A DNA stretch of 64,000 nucleotides from JAVBOO01 sp031550435 (GCA_031550435.1 JAVBOO010000018.1:1-64000), one strand, 5' to 3'. Shown: positions 53,122 through 62,896, counted from the stretch's first letter. Numbers and translations are program-made. The notes: generated by a model from the letters alone, not told the origin.

Positions 53122-54210
53122 ATGAAGATTACGAGAATATTAACAGGAGAAACAAATATTCTTTTAAAGAGGCCTTTTACCACGGCTCTTCGCACGGTAA
53201 GCTCGGCGAACAGTCTCGTCATCAAAATTGAAACGGATACGGAACATTCCGGCTACGGGGAAGCTCCTCCGGTCGTCCTTATTACGGGCGACTCAAAGGC
53301 TTCCGCAAAGAGCGCGGTTCTGGACTTCATAGCCCCTGCGGTTATAGGGGAGGATATCGAGAACATAGAAGGAATAATCCGCAAAATCAACAGGGCAATG
53401 GTTCATAATACTACGGCAAAGGCCGCTGTCGATATGGCTGTGTACGATTTGTACGCGAAGTTTTATAAAGCGCCGCTCTACAAGCTTCTCGGCGGATACA
53501 GGCGCGAAGTCGAAACGGATTTGACTATCAGCATAAACTCGATCGAAGAAATGGTCAAAGACAGTATAGAAGCTGTCAACGACGGATACCGAATATTAAA
53601 GGTCAAGGTCGGCAAAGACCCGAAGGCCGATGTAACAAGGATAGCCGAGATACGCAGGGCAGTCGGTGAAGATGTTAAAATAAGGGTAGACGCTAATCAA
53701 GGCTGGTTGCCGAAAGATTCTGTGAGAATAATACGGCAGTTTGAGGACAAGGGGCTTAATATCGAGCTTGTTGAACAGCCGGTCAAAGCCTCTGATATCG
53801 CGGGTCTTAAGTTTGTAACAGACAATGTGCTCACGCCGATACTCGCGGATGAGGCAGTTTTCTCCGTCGAAAACGCGATTGACATAATCAAGGACAGAGC
53901 TGCTGACTTAATCAATATTAAACTTATGAAAACAGGCGGCATTTACAATGCGCTTAAAATATGCGCGGTTGCCGAGACCTACGGCGTTGAATGCATGATA
54001 GGTTGCATGTTGGAAAGCAAGCTTGCCGTAAGCGCGGCCGCCCATTTGGCGTGCGCAAAAGCCGCAATAACCATAACCGATCTGGACGGGCCCGGGCTCT
54101 GCAAGGATGACCCGTTTAAGGAAGGCCCCGATTTTAACGGCAGGTTAATCGAGATGAACGATGCGCACGGCATAGGATTCACTGATTTAAGTTTTATTAA
54201 GTGGGAATAG
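53122..54210 (+). CDS. ykfB: L-Ala-D/L-Glu epimerase (enolase superfamily)
   Basis: A 362-residue cytoplasmic muconate-lactonising-type enzyme that epimerises L-Ala-D-Glu from peptidoglycan to L-Ala-L-Glu. All superfamily residues are visible: K160-x-K162 (LKVKVGKDP), Asp190 (RVDANQGW), Glu218 (LVEQPV), Asp243 (LADEA) and Lys267 (NIKLMKTGG). The context (peptide importer, LD-carboxypeptidase, NlpC/P60 enzyme) repeats the ykf operon of Bacillus subtilis, which supports the substrate over other dipeptides. AAAGGTGA precedes the ATG. Confidence 0.93.
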   Translation: MKITRILTGETNILLKRPFTTALRTVSSANSLVIKIETDTEHSGYGEAPPVVLITGDSKASAKSAVLDFIAPAVIGEDIENIEGIIRKINRAMVHNTTAKAAVDMAVYDLYAKFYKAPLYKLLGGYRREVETDLTISINSIEEMVKDSIEAVNDGYRILKVKVGKDPKADVTRIAEIRRAVGEDVKIRVDANQGWLPKDSVRIIRQFEDKGLNIELVEQPVKASDIAGLKFVTDNVLTPILADEAVFSVENAIDIIKDRAADLINIKLMKTGGIYNALKICAVAETYGVECMIGCMLESKLAVSAAAHLACAKAAITITDLDGPGLCKDDPFKEGPDFNGRLIEMNDAHGIGFTDLSFIKWE

Positions 54211-54392
54211 GGTAAAGCCGGCTTATGCGCGGCAACCTGAGCAAGGATTTGCCTTCACTTTTATAGATTTGTTGCATGCGGAGGTTTTTAAAAGCAATTC
54301 TCAAAAAACGCGGGAGCTTTTGCTTCGAATTGCGAATTTTGATGAAAATATCATCTATCAACCGCTCCAATTTAAAACAAGGGGGACAATTT

Positions 54393-56243
54393 ATGAAGAA
54401 ATTAATTGCGCTGGCTTTAGTGGGTTTATTTGTTTTTTCGGGATGTACGACCGGAAACAAACCGAGTAAGACTTCAACGGGTGTCGAATACGACACAAAG
54501 AACACTGTCGTAAAGCACATTCATGCGGGCGAGTACGAAAACCTCGACTATCTTGCCGCGAGCGACGAGCTTCACATCGAGTATGCGGGCAACGTATGCG
54601 ACGGCCTTATCGAGTATGATAATTACGGCGTTGTAAAACCCGGTCTTGCGACAGACTGGAAGGTAAGCGAGGACGGAAAGGTTTACACGTTTAACCTAAG
54701 AGAAGGCGTTAAGTGGTGCAAGTATGACGGAAGCGTATACGGCGAAGTAAAGGCGCAGGATTTTGTCGATGCGGCTAAACGTATTCTGGATCCCGCGATG
54801 GCAATTGACAACGCCGACTTCCTTATGAGCGTAATAGCCGGAGCGTCGGAATACTATGACGGAACCGCCGATTTTGACTCAGTCGGAATTAAAGCTACAG
54901 GCGATTATACCGTAGAGTATACTCTTATCTCCCCGACACCTTATTTTATCTCTATGCTTGTTTACCCGGCGTTTTTCCCGGTTAACGGCGAATGGGTCGC
55001 TTCTCAGGGCGAGAGCTACGGAATAGACAATCAATCCGTTCTTTACTGCGGAGCATATCTCTTCTCGACTTATGAGCCTCAGTACTTGCACGAATATACA
55101 AAGAACGAAAACTATTGGGACAAAGACCATGTTTATATAACAAAGTATGAGTCCAAGTATAATAAAGAAGGAGCTACGCTTGCACCGGAGCTTTTCCTCA
55201 GAGGAGAGGTCACGTATTCTTCTATACCTAATTCCATAATTCAGTCCTGGATGGATGATCCCGAAAAGAAAGATATGGTCAGACCGGGTTCACCTTCTTA
55301 CTATTCATACTTCTATTGCCTTAACTTTAATCAGCAGTTCCCGGAAGACAGAAAGGCTGAGGGTGAAAACTGGAACATCGCTGTTAACAACGAGAACTTC
55401 CGTAAGTCCATATTCCACGGTCTTGACAGAAAAGCGCTTGCGGTTACCGAGGATCCGTACGATCCGGAAGGGCATTTGCTCAATACTATAACTCCCAAGG
55501 CGTTTGCCGAGGTTAACGGTGTTGACTATACTCAAATCGGTGAACTCAAGACCATTTCCGAGACGGATTCGTTTAACAAAGAATTAGCGCTTCAGTACAA
55601 AGAGAAGGCTGTTACCGAGCTGACGGCAGCGGGAGCAAAGTTTCCCATAACAATTCAGGCGTACTATAACCCGACAATGTCCGACTGGGCAGACCGTTCC
55701 GTTATATTAAAGCAGACACTCGAAAACCTGCTCGGAAATGACTATATCAACGTTGTTTACACACCGGGACCGGAAACAAGCTTCCTAAAGCTGACAAGAA
55801 GAGCGGGCATTTACGCTATACAGGAATGCAACTGGGGCCCGGACTACGCCGACCCCGAGACTTACTCGGACCCGTTTGCGCCCGAGGGAACATACAACTT
55901 CCCTGAGTTCATCATCGGTGACACGGATACAAACGGTGAAAAGATTTATACTAATCTTTTGAATGCGGCTAAAGCCGAGAGAGTCGATATCGCCAAGAGA
56001 TATGAACTTTTTGCAAAAGCAGAGGCATTTCTTATCAACAAAGCGTATGTAATACCTTACGAACAGTCGAATCAGGGTTATGTCGCTTCGTATTTCTATC
56101 CGTTTGATGTTCAGTACTCGCCGTTTGGCTGCTCATACCTCAGATGGAAGGGAAGACAGCTTCTCAAGACTCCGATGAACAGCGCGGAGTATTACGAAGA
56201 GCGCACAAAATGGCTTGAAGAAAAAGCCAAAGCTTCTAAGTAA
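54393..56243 (+). CDS. oppA: Oligopeptide/murein-peptide ABC transporter substrate-binding lipoprotein
   Basis: A 616-residue extracellular lipoprotein of the SBP_bac_5 family. The signal peptide ends in the lipobox FVFSGC, then come the family motifs KPGLATDWKVSEDGKVYTF, LREGVKW, AQDFVDAAKRILDP and the C-terminal YVIPY. The ATG at 54393 has AGGGGG upstream, and the longer frame lacks a ribosome site. The neighbours suggest it binds cell-wall peptides. A double hairpin separates it from the permease genes. Confidence 0.93.
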   Translation: MKKLIALALVGLFVFSGCTTGNKPSKTSTGVEYDTKNTVVKHIHAGEYENLDYLAASDELHIEYAGNVCDGLIEYDNYGVVKPGLATDWKVSEDGKVYTFNLREGVKWCKYDGSVYGEVKAQDFVDAAKRILDPAMAIDNADFLMSVIAGASEYYDGTADFDSVGIKATGDYTVEYTLISPTPYFISMLVYPAFFPVNGEWVASQGESYGIDNQSVLYCGAYLFSTYEPQYLHEYTKNENYWDKDHVYITKYESKYNKEGATLAPELFLRGEVTYSSIPNSIIQSWMDDPEKKDMVRPGSPSYYSYFYCLNFNQQFPEDRKAEGENWNIAVNNENFRKSIFHGLDRKALAVTEDPYDPEGHLLNTITPKAFAEVNGVDYTQIGELKTISETDSFNKELALQYKEKAVTELTAAGAKFPITIQAYYNPTMSDWADRSVILKQTLENLLGNDYINVVYTPGPETSFLKLTRRAGIYAIQECNWGPDYADPETYSDPFAPEGTYNFPEFIIGDTDTNGEKIYTNLLNAAKAERVDIAKRYELFAKAEAFLINKAYVIPYEQSNQGYVASYFYPFDVQYSPFGCSYLRWKGRQLLKTPMNSAEYYEERTKWLEEKAKASK

Positions 56244-56250
56244 AGCGTGT

Positions 56251-56306
56251 TAACAGCGGCAACGCTGTTACTGACCGGGGGGTGTATCAATTTGTTGATA
56301 CACCCC
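56251..56306 (+). other. Two hairpins between the binding protein and permease genes
   Basis: TAACAGCG/CGCTGTTA (56251-56270, 4-nt loop) and a perfect 12-bp stem GGGGTGTATCAA/TTGATACACCCC (56279-56306, 4-nt loop). No long T tract follows. Such structures commonly protect the binding-protein mRNA and lower permease expression. Confidence 0.75.
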
Positions 56307-56331
56307 TAAGTATATAACAGGATGGTGCGAT

Positions 56332-57276
56332 ATGCCTAAATACATCTTTGAAAGGCTTGGAAGGTCACTGATTTCGCTTTTCATAATCATTACGGTTGTT
56401 TTTTTGCTTGTACGGCTTATGCCCGAAGAAGGTTACCTCGGGAAAAGAAGCGACAAAATGAGCGAGAAGGTCAAAGAAGCAACACTGACAAAAATGGGGC
56501 TTCGTGATCCTGTTGTTACGCAGCTTGGCAGATTTTACGGCAAACTCATCAAGGGAGACCTCGGCCTGTCGTATATAATTGCCGAAAACAAGCCTGTTGT
56601 ACAAATCATTGGAGAAAGAGCCCCATATTCGGTGGCTTTCGGGTTGGCCGCTCTGGCGATTCAGCTCCTCGCCGGGATACCGATGGGCATATGTATGGCA
56701 AGATATAAAAGCAAAATACCGGATAAGCTGGGCACTGCATTTGTCGTCTTGATAAACGCCCTGCCGGCAATTATTTACTTTTTGATCATACAGGTGTATG
56801 TCTCAGGATTTTTCAAGATCGGAATGTTGTTTGACAAAGGTGATCCGATTACATGGATACTGCCGTGCGTGTGCATGTCCCTTGCGGGAATCGCGGGCTA
56901 CGCTATGTGGATGAGGCGGTACATGGTAGACGAGCTTAACAAAGACTATGTGCAGCTGGCTCTGGCAAAGGGAGTCAAGCGCAGTGATATAATGAAAAAG
57001 CATGTATTCAGAAACGCGTTTGTGCCGATGGTTCAGTATTTGCCGGCTTCGATACTTTTGACGCTTTCGGGCTCGATTTACGTTGAGTCTCTTTTCTCCA
57101 TACCCGGTATGGGCGGACTTTTGGTGCAGGCGGTTCGCCGTCAGGACAATAACCTTGTGCAGGCGCTCGTACTTCTGTTTTCCGCGGTCGGAATACTCGG
57201 CCTCTTGCTCGGAGACATACTGATGGCTGTAGTAGACCCGAGAATTAAACTCAGCAAAAAGGAGGGAGCAAGGTGA
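56332..57276 (+). CDS. oppB: Peptide ABC transporter permease, DppB/OppB type
   Basis: A 314-residue inner-membrane permease with an N-terminal membrane segment after MPKYIFERLGRSL, the LGLRDPVVTQLGRFYGKLIKGDLG-type periplasmic loop in shortened form, five further hydrophobic segments, and the EAA-like loop YVQLALAKGVKR followed by the ESLFSIPGMGGLL motif. It overlaps oppC by 4 bp (GTGA). Confidence 0.95.
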   Translation: MPKYIFERLGRSLISLFIIITVVFLLVRLMPEEGYLGKRSDKMSEKVKEATLTKMGLRDPVVTQLGRFYGKLIKGDLGLSYIIAENKPVVQIIGERAPYSVAFGLAALAIQLLAGIPMGICMARYKSKIPDKLGTAFVVLINALPAIIYFLIIQVYVSGFFKIGMLFDKGDPITWILPCVCMSLAGIAGYAMWMRRYMVDELNKDYVQLALAKGVKRSDIMKKHVFRNAFVPMVQYLPASILLTLSGSIYVESLFSIPGMGGLLVQAVRRQDNNLVQALVLLFSAVGILGLLLGDILMAVVDPRIKLSKKEGAR

Positions 57277-58247
57277 CGAAAAAACAGGAAAGCAAACTTG
57301 TGGACGGCATCCTGGAACATGAAAGCAAATTGTTCGTTCCCGCCAAATTTGACGAAAAAGCTTCGGAAATGACAGGGTACTCAAACTATTCTTACTGGCG
57401 CTCGACTTTCAGAGTATTTGTGAAAAACAAGACCGCGCTGTTTTTATTGATTTTTCTCGGTGTATTGTTGGCGTTTACCATCATTCAGCCCTATATACCG
57501 GGTCAGCACAATGCAAACAAAATATTCTTTAAAGAAAACGGACTTCCGAATTCCTATGCTCAGAGCAGTTCGGAATTTTGGTTCGGAACGAACAATATCG
57601 GTCAAGATTTATGGTCGAGAGTATGGCAGGGAGCGAGGACATCTTTGCTGATCGGTCTTGCCGTAGGTATTTTCGAGTGCGGCATCGGTATTATTATCGG
57701 AGCCCTATGGGGTTATGTTCGCAAACTGGATGCGTTTATGACGGAGATTTACAATGTCTTAAACAATATACCGACTACTGTTTTGCTTATGCTTCTGGGC
57801 TCGGTCGTTAGGCCGGGTATCAGCACAATGATAATTATTATGTCCGCTACAGGTTGGATGGGCATGGCTAGGCTTATCAGAAATCAGATAATAATCATCA
57901 GAGACAGGGAATACAATTTAGCTTCGAGATGCCTCGGAACGCCAACGCGAAGAATTATAACAAAGAACCTGCTGCCCTATATTGTATCGGTGCTTATGCT
58001 CTCTCTGGCGCTCTCGATACCGTCGACCATCGGCTGGGAGGTTTTCCTGACTTATATCGGTTTGGGCATACCCAAGGATATTCCTTCACTCGGAAATTTG
58101 ATAGACTCGGGACGCACCGTAATGATGAACAGCGCCACAAGAAACCAGCTGCTGAATCCCGCTATTGTTTTGTCGGCGATAACTGTTTCGTTCTATGTTC
58201 TCGGCAACGCGTTTTCTGATGCGGCTGATCCGAGAAACCATGTGTAA
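57273..58247 (+). CDS. oppC: Peptide ABC transporter permease, DppC/OppC type
   Basis: A 324-residue inner-membrane permease. It has a cytoplasmic N-terminus of about 55 residues, six hydrophobic segments, the family motif FGTNNIGQDLWSRVWQGAR, and the EAA loop REYNLASRCLGTPTRRIITKNLLP. It starts with GTG, preceded by GGAGGGA, inside the oppB stop. Confidence 0.95.
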   Translation: MTKKQESKLVDGILEHESKLFVPAKFDEKASEMTGYSNYSYWRSTFRVFVKNKTALFLLIFLGVLLAFTIIQPYIPGQHNANKIFFKENGLPNSYAQSSSEFWFGTNNIGQDLWSRVWQGARTSLLIGLAVGIFECGIGIIIGALWGYVRKLDAFMTEIYNVLNNIPTTVLLMLLGSVVRPGISTMIIIMSATGWMGMARLIRNQIIIIRDREYNLASRCLGTPTRRIITKNLLPYIVSVLMLSLALSIPSTIGWEVFLTYIGLGIPKDIPSLGNLIDSGRTVMMNSATRNQLLNPAIVLSAITVSFYVLGNAFSDAADPRNHV

Positions 58248-58260
58248 AGGAGGGGACGAA

Positions 58261-59310
58261 ATGGAGAGAGAAGTTGCTTTATCCGTAAAGGACCTAGTTG
58301 TGAAATTTACGTTGAGAGGGCAGACGTTGACGGCTATCAGGGGGATTTCGCTTGATGTTTATAAAGGCGAAAGTCTGGCTATAGTCGGAGAATCAGGCTC
58401 GGGCAAGTCCGTATTGAACAAGACTTTTATCGGCCTGCTCGCGCAAAACGGTTCAATAGACTCGGGAAGCATTATATACGGCGGAGAGGACTTAGCGGCA
58501 TATAAAACCGAGGCGGACTGGCTGAAAGTCAGGGGAAAGAGAATCGCGATGATTTTTCAGGACCCGATGACTTCGTTAAATCCGCTTAAAACCGTGGGTG
58601 CTCAGGTTATGGAGTCCATAACGCTGCACAGAAACGTGACTGCTGAGGAGGCCAAAAAGCTTGCCGTTGAAATGCTCGATGAAGCGGGTATACCGGATGC
58701 GCCTATGAGGTTCGGTCAATATCCGCATGAGTTTTCAGGCGGTATGCGCCAAAGAGTCGTTATATCCATAGCGATGGCCTGCAATCCTGATATATTGATT
58801 TGTGACGAGCCGACCACGGCGCTTGATGTTACGATACAGGCGCAGATTATCAGTCTCATAGAAAAATTAAGAGAAAAATACGGTCTGACCGTAATATATA
58901 TAACGCATGACCTCGGAGTTGTTGCGAGAGTAGCAGACAGAGTGGCGGTTATGTACTGCGGAGATATAGTTGAGATCGGAACTGCGGAGGAAGTATTCTT
59001 TGACCCGAGGCACCCGTACACATGGGCCTTGCTGTCGTCAATGCCGCAGCTGAGCGAGCACGGAGAGGATTTATTCACGATAAAGGGCACGCCTCCGAAC
59101 CTGTTTCAGGAAATAAAGGGTGATGCGTTCGCTCCGAGAAATCCTTATGCGCTCGAAATTGATTTTGTCAAGCAGCCGCCGTATTTTGATATATCCCCGA
59201 CGCATAAAGCCAAGACATGGCTTCTTGATTCTCGCGCTCCAAAGGTCGAGCCTCCCGATTCCGTTAAAAATCTTTCCCGAAAGCTCCAAGGGGGTGTATA
59301 CAATGGATAA
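58261..59310 (+). CDS. oppD: Peptide ABC transporter ATP-binding protein, OppD type
   Basis: A 349-residue cytoplasmic ATPase with Walker A GESGSGKS, signature FSGGMRQRVVISIAMA, Walker B ILICDEPTTALD, H-loop ITHDLGVVA and the C-terminal oligopeptide extension (HPYTWALLSSMP; FAPRNPYALE). The Cys pairs that hold a 4Fe-4S cluster in many OppD proteins are absent from this extension. AAGGAGGGG precedes the ATG at 58261. Confidence 0.95.
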   Translation: MEREVALSVKDLVVKFTLRGQTLTAIRGISLDVYKGESLAIVGESGSGKSVLNKTFIGLLAQNGSIDSGSIIYGGEDLAAYKTEADWLKVRGKRIAMIFQDPMTSLNPLKTVGAQVMESITLHRNVTAEEAKKLAVEMLDEAGIPDAPMRFGQYPHEFSGGMRQRVVISIAMACNPDILICDEPTTALDVTIQAQIISLIEKLREKYGLTVIYITHDLGVVARVADRVAVMYCGDIVEIGTAEEVFFDPRHPYTWALLSSMPQLSEHGEDLFTIKGTPPNLFQEIKGDAFAPRNPYALEIDFVKQPPYFDISPTHKAKTWLLDSRAPKVEPPDSVKNLSRKLQGGVYNG

Positions 59311-60244
59311 CAGGCGTGAGGTACTGCTGTCGGTCAAAAACATAAGCGTTGAGTTCGGCACAAACAAGAGAAATATGTTTAAAGCCGTTGACAATGTAAG
59401 CTTTGACATATATAAGGGTGAAACTTTCGGACTTATCGGCGAATCCGGCTCCGGAAAAACGACCATAGGCAGAGCTATAATCAGAATCAACCCGACAACT
59501 TCGGGCACGGTTACTTTTAAAGGAGAAAAAATAAACGGAAAAATCCAAAGTGACTTGGATAAAACAGTTACGAAGAAAATCCAGATGATATTTCAGGATC
59601 CGATGTCGTCGCTTAATGAGCGCGCTAAGGTGGATTACATTGTGTCGGAAGGATTGTACAATATAAAAGGCTTCGGCTCCGAAGGAGAACGCAAAAAAAA
59701 GGTCGAGGAAGCTCTGCTTGAGGTCGGCCTTCTGCCGGAGTTTTCAAGCCGTTTTCCGCACGAGTTCTCCGGCGGACAGCGCCAGAGAATCGGAATTGCA
59801 AGGGCTCTGATAACCGAGCCGGAATTTATTATTGCCGATGAGCCGATTTCGGCGCTTGATGTTTCAATCCGCGCCCAGGTTATGAACCTGCTTTCAAAGC
59901 TGCAAAGGGAGAGAGGTCTGACGTATTTATTTATAGCCCACGACCTTTCGGTAGTACGGCATATATCAGACAGAATAGCGATTATCAATAAAGGTGTGAT
60001 AGTCGAGCTTGCCGAGAGCGAAAAGCTCTTTATGCACCCGCTGCACCCGTATACCCGCGCTCTCTTGTCCGCTATTCCGGTTCCGGACCCGGTACTGGCC
60101 AGAAAGACAAAACTTGAGTATTACGACAGGACAATGCATGATTACTCAAAAGACAAGCCGGCCTGGACGGAGATTGAAAACGGGCATTTTGTTCTGGCTA
60201 ACGAAAAAGAACTCGAAGATTACAGGCGGAGGCTTAATAAATGA
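59303..60244 (+). CDS. oppF: Peptide ABC transporter ATP-binding protein, OppF type
   Basis: A 313-residue cytoplasmic ATPase, partner of OppD. It has Walker A GESGSGKTT, signature FSGGQRQRIGIARAL, Walker B FIIADEPISALD, H-loop IAHDLSVVRHISD and the C-terminal HPYTRALLSAIP. The ATG at 59303 follows AGGGGGTG and overlaps oppD by 8 bp. The tail is overlapped by the carboxypeptidase gene (ATGA). Confidence 0.95.
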   Translation: MDNRREVLLSVKNISVEFGTNKRNMFKAVDNVSFDIYKGETFGLIGESGSGKTTIGRAIIRINPTTSGTVTFKGEKINGKIQSDLDKTVTKKIQMIFQDPMSSLNERAKVDYIVSEGLYNIKGFGSEGERKKKVEEALLEVGLLPEFSSRFPHEFSGGQRQRIGIARALITEPEFIIADEPISALDVSIRAQVMNLLSKLQRERGLTYLFIAHDLSVVRHISDRIAIINKGVIVELAESEKLFMHPLHPYTRALLSAIPVPDPVLARKTKLEYYDRTMHDYSKDKPAWTEIENGHFVLANEKELEDYRRRLNK

Positions 60245-61152
60245 CAGTAGCTCGCAAGCTTTTTAAAGGAGCGACGGTCGGCTTTGTTTCGACTTCGGCC
60301 CCTGTTCCGGATGGGAGAATCGACATAGTTGACAGGCTCGTAAGAGAGTCCGGGCTTGTGCCTGTTTTTGGAGAGAGCTGTTTTTTAAGACACGGATACT
60401 TATCGGGGCCGGACGAGGTTCGCGCCGGTGATGTTAACAAAATGTTTGCCGACCCGAAAATCGACGCTGTTTTATGTATACGAGGCGGCTACGGCTCACA
60501 GAGGCTTTTGCCGCTTCTGGACTACGATTTAATCAGAAAAAACCCGAAAACATTTGCGGGTTACAGTGATATTACGGCGTTTTTGACAGTATTTAGCCAG
60601 GACTGCGGGTTTGTTACATACCATGCACCTATGTACTCGACGGACTTGTATAATATCAAAGACAAATACACATTCAAAAGCTTTTACGACAACCTTTTCG
60701 AAGGAAGGACGGCGGACTATGCTAACCCTCCGGGCTATGAAATCACGACGCTTGTAGGCGGAAGGGCCGAAGGCGTTTTAACTGGCGGCAATCTTTCACT
60801 GCTCGTGTCCTCGCTCAAAACCCCCTTCGAAATCGATACAAAGGGTAAGATACTCTTTATCGAGGAGGTCGACGAAGCGCCGTACAGAATTGACAGAATG
60901 CTGCTTCAGCTGAAATATGCGGGCAAGTTCAGAGACTGCTCGGGTATTATATTCGGCTCGTTTAAAGGCTGCGAGGCTGCCGAACCGTCAAAAAGCCTTA
61001 CGCTCAACCGGGTGTTCGAGGAGCTGATTGTTCCCGAAGGCAAGCCATGCATAAGCGGCTTTGCGTGCGGACACAGCATGCCGTCGCTGACGCTTCCCAT
61101 GGGGGCGGGATTTTTGCTTGACAGTACCGCAAAAGTGTTGAAGGCTTTATAG
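60241..61152 (+). CDS. ykfA: LD-carboxypeptidase (peptidase S66, YkfA/LdcA type)
   Basis: A 303-residue cytoplasmic serine peptidase that removes the terminal D-alanine from murein tetrapeptides. The S66 triad is seen as Ser109 (FAGYSDIT), Glu212 (EEVDEAPYRIDRML) and His278 (CGHSMPSLTLPMGA). The RGGYGS motif that shapes the pocket lies at 81-86. No signal peptide, consistent with recycling of imported peptides. It overlaps oppF by 4 bp. Confidence 0.94.
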   Translation: MTVARKLFKGATVGFVSTSAPVPDGRIDIVDRLVRESGLVPVFGESCFLRHGYLSGPDEVRAGDVNKMFADPKIDAVLCIRGGYGSQRLLPLLDYDLIRKNPKTFAGYSDITAFLTVFSQDCGFVTYHAPMYSTDLYNIKDKYTFKSFYDNLFEGRTADYANPPGYEITTLVGGRAEGVLTGGNLSLLVSSLKTPFEIDTKGKILFIEEVDEAPYRIDRMLLQLKYAGKFRDCSGIIFGSFKGCEAAEPSKSLTLNRVFEELIVPEGKPCISGFACGHSMPSLTLPMGAGFLLDSTAKVLKAL

Positions 61153-61162
61153 CGGAGGGCAT

Positions 61163-61942
61163 ATGTTTGAGAAGCTGAGAAATGAAATTGAGGGGATGAA
61201 CGCGGATATTTCCGTTTACCTAAAGGATTTGACAAAAAATGCCGTTCTTTTCGAGTATAATGCCGATAAGCAAAAACCGGCAGCAAGCACGATAAAAGTT
61301 CCGGTTATGACCGAGCTTATAAGGCAGGCCTCGAAAGGAGCATTAAACCTTGACAAAACCGTTAAATTAAACCGTGAAAACATCGTCGATTTCAGCCGCG
61401 TGGATGTTATAAACAAGCCGGAGTACAGCATCAAAGAACTCATGCTTTGGATGATAATCGCGAGCGACAACACGGCCACGAACGAGCTAATCGATATTGC
61501 GGGAATGTCTAATGTAAACAGGCTTTTTGTGAACGCCGGACTGCAAAATACGGCTTTGCGCAGAAAAATGATGGACTTTGAAGCCCGCGCTAAGGGTCTG
61601 GATAATCTCACAACCGCAAGAGACATGGCGATGTTTTTCGAAAAGCTATACAGAAATGAATTTTTTGAACGGATATTTACGGATTTGGCCATGAGCATAC
61701 TGAAACGTCAGCGTTCCAGGGAAAGTCTTATGCGGTATATATGCGACGATATCGAGCTTGCCTCAAAGACAGGCGGGCTTGACAATATTGAAAACGACGT
61801 CGGTATTTTTCTGTTGCCGGACGGAAGAGCGTATATATTGAGCGTATATGTCAGCGATGTTGAAACATCGAGGCTGGGGGAAGAATATATAGGACGGATA
61901 TCCTTGGAGGTATATCGTTATTTTGTAGGAGGGAACGAATGA
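61163..61942 (+). CDS. Cytoplasmic class A beta-lactamase-like serine hydrolase
   Basis: 259 residues with the complete motif set of the penicillin-recognising fold: S42-T-I-K45 (SxxK), S101-D-N103, Glu140 in MMDFEARAKGLDN, and K202-T-G204. It lacks any signal peptide or membrane anchor, unlike true beta-lactamases, and it is embedded in a murein-peptide operon between two cytoplasmic peptidases. I infer that it acts on D-amino-acid-containing peptides inside the cell rather than on antibiotics. Confidence in the fold is high and in the substrate low. GGAGGG precedes the ATG. Confidence 0.85.
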   Translation: MFEKLRNEIEGMNADISVYLKDLTKNAVLFEYNADKQKPAASTIKVPVMTELIRQASKGALNLDKTVKLNRENIVDFSRVDVINKPEYSIKELMLWMIIASDNTATNELIDIAGMSNVNRLFVNAGLQNTALRRKMMDFEARAKGLDNLTTARDMAMFFEKLYRNEFFERIFTDLAMSILKRQRSRESLMRYICDDIELASKTGGLDNIENDVGIFLLPDGRAYILSVYVSDVETSRLGEEYIGRISLEVYRYFVGGNE

Positions 61943-62757
61943 AAGCGATTGTAACCGCATCGGTTGCTCAGCTTAAGCAGGCTCCGAAATTCGAATGCGA
62001 GGTAGTAGACGAGGTTCTGAGCGGCTACACGGTTGACATAATAAGCGATGAAACAAACGGTTGGTACAAGGTACGCACGCATTACAACTATGAAGGTTTT
62101 GCCGACAAAAGACATTTAAATCTTGATCAAAGCGCTCTTGCCGAATGGGAAAGCGGCGAGAAATATTTCGTTGACATAGGCTCTGCGGATGTTTTAGATA
62201 AGCCGAGCGTTAAAGGTTATATGATAGACAACTTAACAAAGGGCTGTATAATCAAGGTTTTGGGCGGCACAGTCGAAGGTACGCAGTATGTCGAAGTTTT
62301 AACGGCGGCCGGCAGGGGTTATATGAAGAACAAATACCCGGTGAAACTGCGTCCCGCGTTTGACTTTAAGGATGAGAAGGCATTCAGGGATGCCGTTGTC
62401 AAAGAGGCGGAGACCTATCTCGGAACACAGTACAGATGGGGCGGTAAATCGCCGATGGGAATCGACTGTTCCGGTCTGACTCAAATGAGTTATATGTTAA
62501 ACGGTGTTATAATTTTCAGGGACGGCGCAATCAAAGAGGGCTTTCCCGTTAAAGAGATACCCAGAGAAAATCTGAAAAAAGGAGATTTGTTGTACTTCGA
62601 CGGTCACATAGCGATGTATATCGAAAATGAGGTTTTTATACATTCGAGCTCAAGTAAATATGGCGTAGTTTACAATTCGCTTGACCCCAAAAGCCATATT
62701 TATAGCGAGGTACACGCAAAGGGACTGCTGGCCTGCGGTTCGATTTTTGCTCATTGA
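61939..62757 (+). CDS. ykfC: NlpC/P60 gamma-D-Glu-diamino acid endopeptidase, YkfC type
   Basis: A 272-residue cysteine peptidase that cuts the gamma-D-Glu to diamino-acid bond of murein tri- and tetrapeptides with a free L-Ala. Two bacterial SH3 domains (about 1-60 and 75-135) precede the catalytic domain with Cys177 (GIDCSGLTQMSY), His223 (DGHIAMY) and His235 (FIHSSSS). There is no signal peptide, as in YkfC, which acts after import. It overlaps the previous gene by 4 bp and is last in the operon. Confidence 0.93.
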   Translation: MKAIVTASVAQLKQAPKFECEVVDEVLSGYTVDIISDETNGWYKVRTHYNYEGFADKRHLNLDQSALAEWESGEKYFVDIGSADVLDKPSVKGYMIDNLTKGCIIKVLGGTVEGTQYVEVLTAAGRGYMKNKYPVKLRPAFDFKDEKAFRDAVVKEAETYLGTQYRWGGKSPMGIDCSGLTQMSYMLNGVIIFRDGAIKEGFPVKEIPRENLKKGDLLYFDGHIAMYIENEVFIHSSSSKYGVVYNSLDPKSHIYSEVHAKGLLACGSIFAH

Positions 62758-62759
62758 GG

Positions 62760-62836
62760 CGAAAATTAAATTATTCGCTAAGCTTGTCAACTCAATCCAC
62801 CTTAGGCCCTTCCGGCCGGTATAAGGGGGGGATTAC
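62760..62836 (-). repeat. Repeat D, copy 2
   Basis: About 77 bp, inverted relative to 36833-36911. It starts 3 bp after the ykfC stop codon. Confidence 0.7.
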
Positions 62837-62848
62837 AGCATATATTCA

Positions 62849-62874
62849 ATAATGATTATTAATAATGATTATCA
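62849..62874. promoter_or_regulatory. Fur-box-like AT repeat
   Basis: AATAATGATT occurs twice around a palindromic ATTATTAATAAT core. It resembles the Fur/Zur consensus (GATAATGATAATCATTATC) in part and ends 22 bp before the -35 of the next promoter. The match is imperfect. Confidence 0.35.
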
Positions 62875-62896
62875 ACAGAAAATATATATTTGTTAG

